In this document: piece after piece, positions 34,302 to 42,651 of the stretch
Position numbering within the stretch: the stretch's first letter is position 1
Layout: each line of letters opens with the position of its first letter
Assembly: GCF_028736035.1 (NCBI RefSeq)
Contig: NZ_CP117866.1
Coordinates: 558,001 to 622,000 of the forward strand
Length of the DNA: 64,000 bases
Direction: 5' to 3'
Source: Streptomyces sp. T12
GTDB lineage: Bacteria > Actinomycetota > Actinomycetes > Streptomycetales > Streptomycetaceae
Translations under genes and position numbers: made by a program
Notes under the pieces: generated by a model
Told to the model about the DNA's origin: nothing
Databases searched by the model: none
Seen by the model: only the letters and a program-made list of their open reading frames with translations

Positions 34302-35969
34302 TCACACTCGCTTCCGGTCGTAGACCGCCTTCTGACCGGTGCCGTAGCGGCGCAGCGCGCCCTCCGGGCCGGAGGCGTTGGGGCGTATGAAGATCCAGTT
34401 CTGCCAGGCGGTGAGCCGGCCGAAGATCTTGGTCTCAAGGGTCTCCGGGCCCACGAACCGGTGGTTGGCCTCCATCCCGGTCAGCGCGTCGGGACTCAGC
34501 GCCGCCCGGCCCTCCAGGACGATGCGGACCTCGTCCTCCCAGTCGATGTCGTCGGGCGCGTCGGTGACGAGGCCGAGTTCGCGGGCCTGGGCGGGGTTCA
34601 GGGGGTGCCCGGTTTCTCGGCGCAACCAGTCGAGGTGGTCGTCCTCCTGGTAGAAGCGGGACTGGAGACGGGTCAGGCCGTTGCCCATGGGGAAGGTGCC
34701 GAAGTTCGCCTCGGAGAGCGTAAGTTGGGCGCGGGCATCACTGTCCGGGTCGTCGACGGGCGGGCCGTCCAGCATGTACTGGAGGTCGCAGGCGAGGGCC
34801 AGCTCCAGGAGCAGCCCGGCGAAGCAGCTCCCCGGCTCGATCAGCGCGATGAGGCTGCGGCTGGTGACGTCGAGCCGCTTCAGAGTGCGCTTGTAGTAGT
34901 GCACGATCTCGCCCGCCAGCCAGTCGCCCTCGGCGGCGGCTGCGAGTACGGCCCGCTCATGGGCCAGTACGCGCTCGGGGTCGCCCTCCGTGCACAGCAC
35001 CCACGTGCCCAGCTCGATCTCGTTCGCCCGCAGCCGCAGGATCAGGTCGTCGAGCTCCCGGGTGAGGGCGAGCAGCCAGCCGTCGGCGCCCTGGGCGTGG
35101 ATCGCGGTGGCGTCGGCGGGGGCGTCCCCGTCGGGCCCCCGCACGGTGATGCGGACCAGGCCGAGCGGGCGGTCGTACTCGGCGCGGACGTACCGGTAGG
35201 CGATGCCGCCCTCGGTGACGTCGCGCCCCAGCGGGGTCAGCTCGACGCCCTGGGCGTCGGCCGGGCGGGAGCTGTGTTCGGCTGCTTCCCGGGCGCGTTG
35301 CTCGACAATCGTACGGAAGTCCCGGCGCGGGACGACCTCGTCGACCAGCCGCCAGTCCACCGCCGTCTTGCCGCGGACGCCGTCGGGGCGGGTGGCGAAG
35401 AGGTCGGCCAGGTCCTTGCGCACGCGCCGCTTGTCGGTGACCCGGGTGAGCCCGCCGGTGCCGGGCAGCACGCCCAGCAGCGGGACCTCGGGCAGCGCCA
35501 CCGCCGAGGAGTTGTCGTCGATCAGCAGGATCCGGTCGCAGGCCAGCGCGAGCTCGTAACCGCCCCCCGCGCACGAGCCGTTGACGGCGGCGATGAAGGT
35601 GAGCCCGGAGTTCTCCGAGGCGTCCTCCATGCTGTTGCGGGTCTCGTTGGTGAACTTGCAGAAGTTCACCTTCCAGTGGTGCGAGGAGGCCGCCAGCATC
35701 CGGATGTTCGCCCCGGCGCAGAAGACCTTCTCCTTGGCGCTGGTCAGCACCACCGACCGCACCTCGGGGTGCTCGAACCGCAGCCGCTGGAGCGCGTCGT
35801 ACAGCTCGATGTCCACGCCCAGGTCGTAGGAGTTGAGCTTCAGCTCGTACCCGGGGACCAGGCCGCCCCGCTCGTCGACGTCCATCTCCAGCCATGCGAC
35901 CGGCCCGTCGATGCTCAGCTTCCAGTGCCGGTACGCGTCCGGACTGCGGTCGAAGGACACCACCACCAT
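34302..35969 (-). CDS. boxC: Benzoyl-CoA-dihydrodiol lyase BoxC
   Basis: 555-residue crotonase-superfamily enzyme that opens the BoxB product hydrolytically to 3,4-dehydroadipyl-CoA semialdehyde and formate. The N-terminal crotonase half has AKEKVFCAGANIRML and FIAAVNGSCAGGGYELALAC; the C-terminal half has LIEPGSCFAGLLLELALACD and ends NASGPEGALRRYGTGQKA. ATG 35969 follows GAGGAGG. It is the first gene of the operon and lies behind the promoter at 36012-36053. A dedicated boxD-type aldehyde dehydrogenase is not seen in the window. Confidence 0.95.
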   Translation of the reverse strand: MVVVSFDRSPDAYRHWKLSIDGPVAWLEMDVDERGGLVPGYELKLNSYDLGVDIELYDALQRLRFEHPEVRSVVLTSAKEKVFCAGANIRMLAASSHHWKVNFCKFTNETRNSMEDASENSGLTFIAAVNGSCAGGGYELALACDRILLIDDNSSAVALPEVPLLGVLPGTGGLTRVTDKRRVRKDLADLFATRPDGVRGKTAVDWRLVDEVVPRRDFRTIVEQRAREAAEHSSRPADAQGVELTPLGRDVTEGGIAYRYVRAEYDRPLGLVRITVRGPDGDAPADATAIHAQGADGWLLALTRELDDLILRLRANEIELGTWVLCTEGDPERVLAHERAVLAAAAEGDWLAGEIVHYYKRTLKRLDVTSRSLIALIEPGSCFAGLLLELALACDLQYMLDGPPVDDPDSDARAQLTLSEANFGTFPMGNGLTRLQSRFYQEDDHLDWLRRETGHPLNPAQARELGLVTDAPDDIDWEDEVRIVLEGRAALSPDALTGMEANHRFVGPETLETKIFGRLTAWQNWIFIRPNASGPEGALRRYGTGQKAVYDRKRV

Positions 35970-36013
35970 GACGAGCGCCTCCTCGCGCCAGTACGGGTAT
36001 CGATGAGAGAATC

Positions 36014-36052
36014 TTCTACAGAAGAAATCAAGCGCGTCAAGATTCTGTAGAA
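36014..36052 (-). promoter_or_regulatory. box operon promoter with 10-bp inverted repeat operator
   Basis: The minus strand has TTGACG (36040-36035), a 16-base spacer and TAGAAG (36018-36013). The promoter is flanked by an exact inverted pair: TTCTACAGAA at 36014-36023 covers the -10 box and TTCTGTAGAA at 36043-36052 lies just upstream of the -35 box. The centres are 29 bases apart. The stretch is clearly AT-rich against its surroundings. A dimeric repressor such as the neighbouring PaaX is the natural candidate. Confidence 0.65.
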
Positions 36053-36187
36053 CATTGGCCGCGTACTGCCACTGCGAGCCGTACGTCGCGGCGCGACGCG
36101 GCGCGGCGGAATGTGGTGGCGTCGTCGTACTGCCGTGCTCCGTCGCGAGGGACGGCCGGCCGGCGGCACAGCGGCCGCGTGAGTCTC

Positions 36188-36345
36188 CTATCGGCCCGGC
36201 AGGGTTTTCGGGGCCTCGCCCTTCTCGGCCCACTTCACGAGTGCCGCGAGGGGATCGGCCGGAGCGGTGCCGGGGCCGCCTGCGCGGCGGGGGCCATGAA
36301 CAGCCGCGCGAACCGGTCGTGGTACTCCGGAGTCGTCAGGATCGC
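36188..36345 (-). pseudogene. Tannase/feruloyl esterase family, C-terminal remnant
   Basis: One minus-strand frame reads EYHDRFARLFMAP; after a frameshift another reads ADPLAALVKWAEKGEAPKTL and stops at 36188. Together they match the conserved end of tannase/feruloyl esterase family enzymes (YY.RFARLFMVPG...DPLAALV.W.EKG.AP). About 50 residues of a roughly 500-residue enzyme remain. A feruloyl esterase or tannase would suit this aromatic locus by releasing ferulate or gallate. Confidence 0.65.
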
Positions 36346-36546
36346 GCAGCTCGCGGATGACTGGGTGTTCATGGTCCGCAACGAGCCCGACACAGTCTTT
36401 CGGAGCACCGAGCACACTCGGCCGTACCCCCGTGGCCCTCGACGGCGGAGGTCGGCGACGAACCCGTGTATCGCACACCACCGTCGGCGGCAACGCGCTC
36501 GCCGTCCGGATGCGTCGGATACCGGAATTGGCTGGGCGGCGATTCG

Positions 36547-37512
36547 CTAGGCGACGCGTTCCGCCGCACGCCCCAGCGCATCACGGAACCATCGGTGGCC
36601 GGGATCGTCGCTCATGGTCGGGTGCCATCGCAGCGACAGGTTGAGAGGTCCGATGTCCACCGGGCTCGGCAGGATCCGCACGGGCGCCACGGGTGCCAGG
36701 CGTCGCGCGAGTCTCTCCTGAAGGAAGGCGACGCGGTTGCTGCCGGCGAGCAGGAACGGGACCGAGAGGAAGCTGTCGGTCACCACCTCCACGTGCGGCT
36801 CTATGCCATTCGACCGCAAGTGGCGCAGCGCCGGGAAGCTGGCCGGGTCGGAGTGGGTGAACTGGCTCACCCACGGCAGGACAGCGAGTTCGGCCAGGGT
36901 CGGCTCGCTGCTGATCACGGTGTTGCTGTCGGCCACGACGCACACCCAGCGGTCGCGCAGCAGGAGCCGGCCGGGATAGCCCTGCACCAGCTCGTGCGGC
37001 AGGACCACCCCGTCGGTGTGCCGGATCAGGGCGTCGGCGTCAAGGTGGGAGCTGGTGGTGAGGGGGCGAAGGTCGAGTCCGGCGCCGGGGGCCTCCTCGG
37101 CCAGAATCCGGTTGAGTTCCTCGAACAGGATGGCGACGGTGTAGTCGGAGAGCGCGAGGGAGAACTGCCGGTTGGTCGTCGCGGGGTCGAAGTCGTCGCC
37201 GAACACGCGCTCCAGCGCTTCGGTGGCCGACTCGATCCGTGACAGCAGGCTGGCGGCCAGCGGCGTGAGCTCGTAGTCCCGGCCCACCCGGATCAGCAGC
37301 TGGTCGCCGAACCGGCGACGAAGGCGGGCCAGCACCGCGCTGGTGGCGGGCTGGCTCAGGCCGAGGGACTCGCCGGCCCGGGTGACGTTGCGCTCGACCA
37401 GCAGGGCACGCAGCACGGGCAGGGTCGCCACGTCCTGGTTGCGCAGTATCCGGCCTGACGGCTCTGGGGCGCGTCCACCTGCCGTCGGGCTCGGAGTCGA
37501 GTTGTACGTCAC
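36547..37512 (-). CDS. LysR-family transcriptional regulator
   Basis: 321-residue LysR regulator with HTH ERNVTRAGESLGLSQPATSA and a PBP2-type effector domain of the NodD/LinR/PcpR kind. GTG 37512 is used because GGAGG lies eight bases upstream; a longer frame upstream lacks such a site. It is divergent from the FAH hydrolase at 37848, so it most likely activates that ring-cleavage locus. Its closest relative in the window is the decayed LysR at 24629. The inducer is not known, presumably an aromatic acid. Confidence 0.9.
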   Translation of the reverse strand: MTYNSTPSPTAGGRAPEPSGRILRNQDVATLPVLRALLVERNVTRAGESLGLSQPATSAVLARLRRRFGDQLLIRVGRDYELTPLAASLLSRIESATEALERVFGDDFDPATTNRQFSLALSDYTVAILFEELNRILAEEAPGAGLDLRPLTTSSHLDADALIRHTDGVVLPHELVQGYPGRLLLRDRWVCVVADSNTVISSEPTLAELAVLPWVSQFTHSDPASFPALRHLRSNGIEPHVEVVTDSFLSVPFLLAGSNRVAFLQERLARRLAPVAPVRILPSPVDIGPLNLSLRWHPTMSDDPGHRWFRDALGRAAERVA

Positions 37513-37847
37513 CGCGGTGTCCTCCCCCGGCTTCTGTTTCAGGCGCGGTCCGGCGAGCCCACCAGCACAGCAGTGCGGCTCCGAGGCCTTCGCCGAACGA
37601 CCCGCACCGGCCGGTCGATGCCTGAGCATCCATTCCGTCGATGGGTCGCATACAAGGCTGAGCATATCCCAGGCATCTTGGCCCGGTTCACAATCAGATC
37701 ATCCTCCGGCCGGCCCGCCCTCCGGGCTCCTTGTCGTCCGCCGGAACGGTCGGACAGCCCCATGGCGAAAGGTGATCCATGACTTTCCGCCGTCCAGGTG
37801 TCGTGCGTCCCGCACGACCCAGTGTCACCGAAACGGAAACGTGACCC
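37513..37847. promoter_or_regulatory. Divergent LysR/FAH promoter region with inverted repeat
   Basis: This 335-base gap holds GATGCCTG (37617-37624), also part of the palindrome GATGC-CTGA-GCATC, and its reverse complement CAGGCATC (37670-37677). TGAGCAT also occurs twice, at 37623 and 37659. Repeats at this distance fit LysR recognition and activation sites. No confident -10/-35 pair could be placed. Confidence 0.45.
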
Positions 37848-38906
37848 ATGACTGAGACCACCCCTGTCACGCGCGCTCCGGAACACCCGGTCGACCCGGC
37901 GACCGGACTGCGCGCGGGAACCTTCGCGCTCGGTACCTTCGCCGGCGAGACGCGTGCCTTCCCGGCCCTCGTGACCGCCGAAGGCATGGTCACCGACCTG
38001 TCCGACCGGTTCCACGACCTGCACGAGGTCTTCGCCGACTGGACGACGAACCTCCAGTTCCTCGAGGAGGTGTGGACCGACTCCTCCCGACCGACGCGGC
38101 CGTTGGCGGAGCTGCGTGCGCTGCCGCCGCTCAGCCATCCCAACCTCCTGGGCGCCGGCGCCAACTACAAGACGCATTCGGCGCAGATGCTGACGAAGAA
38201 CGCCTTCAACCAGCACAACCGCCGAGCGGGCGAGACCGACGAGGAGTTCTTCCAGCGCAATCTCGCGTTCATGGAGCGCCGGTCGCGAGAGGGGATTCCC
38301 TTCGCCTGGGTCGGGATGCACTCCTCGCTCGTGGGGGCGACCGACGACGTCGTGCTGCCGGCCCTGGGCGACGAGCCCGACTGGGAGCTCGAACTCGGGG
38401 TCGTCGTCGGCGGCACCGGTCGGTTCCTCACCCCGGACGAGGCGACAGGGCTGATCGCCGGCTACACGATCGTCAACGACCTCGGCACAGTCGACCAGTT
38501 CCGCCGCACCGACATCCCTTGGGGCTTCGACTGGATGGGCAAGCACCAGCCTGCGTTCAAGCCGGCGGGGCCGTTCGTCGTGCCCGCACAGTTCTTCACG
38601 CTCGACGACACCATCCGGACCACATTGAAGGTCAACGGCCAGGTCATGCAGGACTGGCCGACCGGCGACATGATCTTCGACCCGGCGCAGTTCGTGGCGT
38701 ACGCCTCCGAGCATGTCCGGCTGACGCCCGGGGACATCATCTTCATGGGCTCTCCGCCCGGGAACGGCAAGCACCACGGTCGCTTCCTGCGCGACGGAGA
38801 CGTCATCGACAGTGAGATCACCTACCTCGGACGGCAGCGCAACCGCTGCGTCGCCGAGGTCCTGCAGGGCCGCAAGCCCCACTTCGGCCGCTTCCCGACC
38901 GACTGA
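37848..38906 (+). CDS. Fumarylacetoacetate hydrolase (FAH) family protein
   Basis: 352-residue C-C bond hydrolase or isomerase family member. Metal-binding acidic residues lie in DWELELGVVVG; other landmarks are LLGAGANYKTHS, AGYTIVNDLG and LTPGDIIFMGSPPGNGKHHG. It is longer than the minimal FAH fold because of an inserted segment after NYKTH (about residues 110-150) found in aromatic-catabolism members. As the first plus-strand gene opposite the LysR regulator, it probably acts on a ring-cleavage product. A decayed copy is at 23527-23852. The 3' end overlaps an 18-base tandem duplication. Confidence 0.85.
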   Translation: MTETTPVTRAPEHPVDPATGLRAGTFALGTFAGETRAFPALVTAEGMVTDLSDRFHDLHEVFADWTTNLQFLEEVWTDSSRPTRPLAELRALPPLSHPNLLGAGANYKTHSAQMLTKNAFNQHNRRAGETDEEFFQRNLAFMERRSREGIPFAWVGMHSSLVGATDDVVLPALGDEPDWELELGVVVGGTGRFLTPDEATGLIAGYTIVNDLGTVDQFRRTDIPWGFDWMGKHQPAFKPAGPFVVPAQFFTLDDTIRTTLKVNGQVMQDWPTGDMIFDPAQFVAYASEHVRLTPGDIIFMGSPPGNGKHHGRFLRDGDVIDSEITYLGRQRNRCVAEVLQGRKPHFGRFPTD

Positions 38907-38930
38907 GCTCGGCCGACCGACTGAGCTCGG
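38895..38930. repeat. Perfect 18-bp tandem duplication spanning a stop codon
   Basis: CCGACCGACTGAGCTCGG occurs twice back to back (38895-38912 and 38913-38930). The TGA in the first copy is the stop codon of the FAH gene. It looks like a recent slippage duplication with no effect on the protein. Confidence 0.85.
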
Positions 38931-38991
38931 TTGGCCAACCCGGTCGGCCCCACCCAAGCGATTTCTGATCCGCCGGAGAGCGAGGTGCACC

Positions 38992-39864
38992 ATGTCGTCC
39001 ACCGCCGAGACACATGTCGAACCGGACTGGTACCCGGAGGAGGACCGAGGGGGCCGTTCCCTCGGTGGTGGGCTCCGCCCACCCGAGCGGTACGCCGAGT
39101 ACACCCGTCTGCGCCGCGAGTGCCCGGTCGCCTTCAGCGACACCCCCGAAACGCACGCGACCCTGACCCGGTACGCGGACGTCAGCGCCGCCGCCCTGGA
39201 CACAGCACGCTTCCGCAGCGACCCCTCGACCACCCCGTTCATCGGGATGCCGCTCGGCGACCAGATCCCCATCACCTTGAACTCGCCGAGCACGGCCTGT
39301 TCCGGCGCATGCTCAACCGCTACTTCAGGCCGGACCGCATGGCCGCGCTCGAGCCGCTCATCCGGCGCTACGCCGTCGAGCACATCGAGACGCTCCTCGC
39401 CGCCGGGGAGGCCGACGTGAATCCCACGCTCTGCAGGCCTGTCTCGGCCCAGGCCTTGGCGGCGCTGCTCAACCTTCCCGAAGAGACCGCGCGGGAGCTG
39501 CTCGACCTCACACCGACGGCAGTGGAGGAGATGATCCGCCTCGACCTGCCCCTCCACGAACTCGGCCGGATGGCCGCCACCGACGTCGAACTGCACGGCC
39601 GCACCATCCCGCGGGGCTGCCCCGTCGGGCTCAACTTCGCCGCCGCCAACCGCGACCCCGAGGCCTTCGACAACCCCGACGAGTTCGTCCTCGACCGGAG
39701 CCAGAACCGCAACCTCGGCTTCGGCCACGGCGTCCACAAGTGCGTCGGTGTGGACGACGTCCACCGAGCTCACCGGTGAGCCCCAGAACGACGTGGGCCT
39801 GCTGGGCGGGGGCTTCGAGAGGGTGCCGGTCCGTCTCCGGAGCGCGGCCGACCACGACAACTGA
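38992..39864 (+). pseudogene. Cytochrome P450, deleted and frameshifted
   Basis: The frame from ATG 38992 gives a normal P450 N-terminus (WYPEEDRGGRSL, YADVSAAALDTARFRSDPS) up to PITLNSP. One missing base near 39285 shifts the frame, and EHGLFRRMLNRYFRPDRMAA continues in another. The I-helix with its oxygen-binding AGxxT and the ExxR region are missing: ELLDLTPT jumps to AVEEMIRLDLPLHELGRMAA. The heme-cysteine loop GFGHGVHKCVG remains, then the end (DVGLLGGGFERVPVRLRSA) is in a third frame. With these losses it cannot make an active enzyme. A P450 here could once have demethylated a methoxyarene. Confidence 0.88.
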
Positions 39865-40005
39865 CCCCTCGCCCAACCCGCCTTTCCTGTGCGGCCCGTG
39901 GGCGGCCGCGGCTCGCGAGCGACCGCTTGATCCGGTCGCCGATCCACGAGCGCGGCTTTCCCCAACGCTCATCCACTCCGTCAACCCACGGGAAGAGAAA
40001 CAGAC

Positions 40006-40485
40006 ATGGCGATCGTTCCCCTGCCACCTGTCCAGCGCCTCAGACCTCTGGCACCACTCGTCGTACGCGTGGCCGCCGGGGTCACCCTGATCGCGCACGG
40101 CTTCCACTACTCTCCCGCAGAGTTCGGCCAACTCGCTCGCCAGGCTTTCGGCTTGCCGTTCCCCGGCCTCATCGGCTGGGCGGCGATCCTGCTGCAAGTG
40201 GTCGGAGGCGGCATGTTCGTCCTCGGCCTGCTGTCGCGGATCGTCGCGATCCCGGCGATCGTGCACATGGCGCTCGCCCTCTCGTGGGAGGTGCAGTTCG
40301 GGCTCGCGCCGGAGAACACGGCGGAGAGCATCGGCGCGCAGGTTCCACTCCTCATCATGGCGGGCTTCATCCTCGTGCTGCTCGCCGGCCCCGGGCCCGT
40401 GTCCCCGGACAGGTTGATCGGCTGGGACAACGGCTGGGATCAGCGCTCCCAGCCGGCTCGGACGGATGAGGTGGTGGCGCCGTGA
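40006..40485 (+). CDS. DoxX-family membrane protein
   Basis: 159-residue protein with four predicted membrane helices (LVVRVAAGVTLIAHGFHY, IGWAAILLQVVGGGMFVLGL, IVAIPAIVHMALALSW, VPLLIMAGFILVLLAG), the pattern of DoxX/SURF4-type proteins. Their biochemical role is poorly defined; some act with oxidoreductases in membrane redox stress. Its stop overlaps the GTG start of the amidohydrolase, so the two are translated together and it belongs to the aromatic operon. The link to aromatic catabolism comes only from position. Confidence 0.85.
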   Translation: MAIVPLPPVQRLRPLAPLVVRVAAGVTLIAHGFHYSPAEFGQLARQAFGLPFPGLIGWAAILLQVVGGGMFVLGLLSRIVAIPAIVHMALALSWEVQFGLAPENTAESIGAQVPLLIMAGFILVLLAGPGPVSPDRLIGWDNGWDQRSQPARTDEVVAP

Positions 40486-41504
40486 GCATGCCCACCGTCG
40501 ATGTGCACGCCCATGCGGGCGTACCGGCCGTCGACGCGCTGATCGAGGGGCAGCCGGGCCTGGCACGGCAGCGGGAGATCGACGCGGCCACCCTCGGCGG
40601 GGCGTCCCTGGCGGTGAACCTGAAGCAGATCGCCGAGCTCGGGCCGAAGCTGGTCGACCTCGACCTGCGGCTGGCCGCGATGGACGCCGCGCGTGTGCAG
40701 GTGCAGGCGGTCAGCGCAGTACCGCTGCCCCATGCGTGGGCCGACCGGGAGCTGGCCACCCGCATCGTCGCGGTGGGCAACGAGGGCATCGCCGCGTTGT
40801 GCGCGAAGGAACCGACTCGGCTGCTTCCGATCGGAGCCGTAGCGCTGCAGCACCCCGACCTGGCGGTCGGGCAGCTGGTGACAGCGGTCCGCGACCTCGG
40901 TATGCGGGGGGTGCAGATCTCGACCTCCGCCGGCCCGGGCCGGGAACTCGACGACCCGTCGCTGGCCGACTTCTGGGCCGCCGCCGAGGAACTGGGCGCC
41001 GCCGTGCTCATCCACCCCTGGGGCTGCACCCTCGGCGAGCGGCTGAATGCCTACTACCTGTTCAACAGCGTGGGCAACCCGACCGAAACCGCTCTCGCGC
41101 TGTCCCGGATCGTGTTCTCCGGACTGCTCGAGCGGCACCCGCGGCTGAAGATCTGGTCCGCGCACGGCGGTGGCTACCTGGCCAGTTACATGGTCCGCGC
41201 CGACCACGCCTGGGCGGCCCGCTCCGACGCGCACACCACCGTCGAGCCGCCGTCCGCGCTGCTGCGCCGCACCTTCGTCGACTCGCTGGTCTACACCACT
41301 GAGCAGCTGCGGCACCTGGTCGGCTCGATGGGCGCGAGTCAGGTGATCCTCGGCAGCGACTACCCCTTCGACATGGGCGTGGTCGACCCGCTCGACCGCC
41401 TGGAGGCGGCCGGCTTCGACCAGGCCACGACCGACGCCATCCGCGGTGGCAACGCCGCCCGCCTCCTGGGTCCGATCCCGGCGGTGGGAACCGCGCACCC
41501 ATGA
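40482..41504 (+). CDS. Amidohydrolase family 2 protein (ACMSD/LigJ/LigW type)
   Basis: 340-residue metal-dependent TIM-barrel enzyme. Metal ligands are seen in PTVDVHAHAG (HxH), VLIHPWG, WSAHGGGY and LGSDYPFD, the pattern of ACMSD-type decarboxylases and of the 4-oxalomesaconate hydratase LigJ. In a locus with LigAB-type dioxygenase genes, either a ring-acid decarboxylase or a hydratase of the ring-cleavage product would fit. Sequence alone does not separate these. GTG 40482 overlaps the DoxX stop; ATG 40488 is an alternative start. Confidence 0.85.
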   Translation: MSMPTVDVHAHAGVPAVDALIEGQPGLARQREIDAATLGGASLAVNLKQIAELGPKLVDLDLRLAAMDAARVQVQAVSAVPLPHAWADRELATRIVAVGNEGIAALCAKEPTRLLPIGAVALQHPDLAVGQLVTAVRDLGMRGVQISTSAGPGRELDDPSLADFWAAAEELGAAVLIHPWGCTLGERLNAYYLFNSVGNPTETALALSRIVFSGLLERHPRLKIWSAHGGGYLASYMVRADHAWAARSDAHTTVEPPSALLRRTFVDSLVYTTEQLRHLVGSMGASQVILGSDYPFDMGVVDPLDRLEAAGFDQATTDAIRGGNAARLLGPIPAVGTAHP

Positions 41505-41561
41505 CGAAGCCCCGATGACCTTGCTGCCGATCCTTGATCGGAACTCCACGGAGGAAGACCT

Positions 41562-42548
41562 GTGACCACGTTCGACCGCTCCGATCCCGAAGGGGCCATC
41601 GCGGCCGCGGCCAAGCGCGTCTCCAACTGGGGCCGCTGGGGCGCCGATGACGTCCTCGGCACGCTGAACTTCCTCGACGAGGCCAAACGGGCACAGGGCG
41701 CGCGGCTGGCCCGCCGCGGCGTGAGCTTCTCGCTGGCCCAGCGCTTCGACGCGGAAGGTCCGCAGAAGGGGTGGCGGCGGCGCACCAACCCGGTGCACAC
41801 CATGCTCTCTTCCGGCCTGGACGCAGAATTCGGCCCGGCGGAGTTCCCGCACGGGCTCGGCGGCGCGGACGACGTGGTGTTCATGCCGCTGCAGGCCTCC
41901 ACCCAGTGGGACGGCCTCGGCCACATCTTCGACCACGGCACGGCCTACAACGGACGCCGCGCCTCACAGGTGGTGACCAGCGAGGGAGACAGGCTCACCG
42001 GCATCGAGACCGTGGCCGACAGGATCGCCGGCCGGGGCGTGCTGCTCGACGTCGGCAGGGCGATCGGAGCCGAGGGCGAACTGCCGGACGGCTTCGCCAT
42101 CACCGCCGAAGACCTCGAGGCGACCATCGCCGCGCAAGGTGAGACCGCCCGGGTCGGCCGCGGCGACCTGCTGCTGGTCCGCACCGGCCAGCTCACCCGG
42201 GCCCGGCGTGGCATCGCCGCGGGCGACGGCTGGGGCGACTACGCGGGCGGTCCCGCCCCCGGTCTGTCGTTCGCCACGGCCGACTGGCTGCACTCCTCCG
42301 AGATCGCCGGAATCGCCACCGACACCTGGGGCTTCGAGGTTCGCCCCAACGAGTTCGATGCCGCCTTCCAGCCGCTGCATCAGGTTGCCATCCCGCACAT
42401 CGGCCTGTTCATCGGGGAGTTGTGGGACCTCGACACCCTGGCCGCCGACTGCGCCGCAGACGGCGTCTACGAGTTCCTTCTCGTGGCCGCCCCCCTGCCC
42501 GTGACCGGCGCCGTCGGCGCACCGGTCAACCCCCTCGCCGTCAAATGA
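41562..42548 (+). CDS. Cyclase family protein (kynurenine-formamidase-like fold)
   Basis: 328-residue metal-dependent hydrolase of the cyclase/KynB family (PF04199). The metal motif appears as ASTQWDGLGHIFDHG (the family's T-x-D-x-x-x-H type element), with DTWGFEVRPNE and HQVAIPHIGLFIGELWDL near the C-terminus. GTG 41562 follows a GGAGGAAGA site. Members of this branch occur in aromatic and terpenoid catabolic clusters and may hydrolyse lactones or amides. A role after ring opening is inferred from position. Confidence 0.85.
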   Translation: MTTFDRSDPEGAIAAAAKRVSNWGRWGADDVLGTLNFLDEAKRAQGARLARRGVSFSLAQRFDAEGPQKGWRRRTNPVHTMLSSGLDAEFGPAEFPHGLGGADDVVFMPLQASTQWDGLGHIFDHGTAYNGRRASQVVTSEGDRLTGIETVADRIAGRGVLLDVGRAIGAEGELPDGFAITAEDLEATIAAQGETARVGRGDLLLVRTGQLTRARRGIAAGDGWGDYAGGPAPGLSFATADWLHSSEIAGIATDTWGFEVRPNEFDAAFQPLHQVAIPHIGLFIGELWDLDTLAADCAADGVYEFLLVAAPLPVTGAVGAPVNPLAVK

Positions 42549-42651
42549 CGGGTAAGGAGCCCACCGTGCCCGTGGTGCACGACGTCATCGTCGACCGACG
42601 TCCGTCGAACACGCTCACTCCGCCGCCCCTCCACCTCGCCGGTCCGGGTCG

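Noticed and set aside
34290..36050. Long plus-strand open frame of 586 codons opposite boxC
   Set aside because: No domain and no ribosome binding site; boxC on the other strand has the family motifs.
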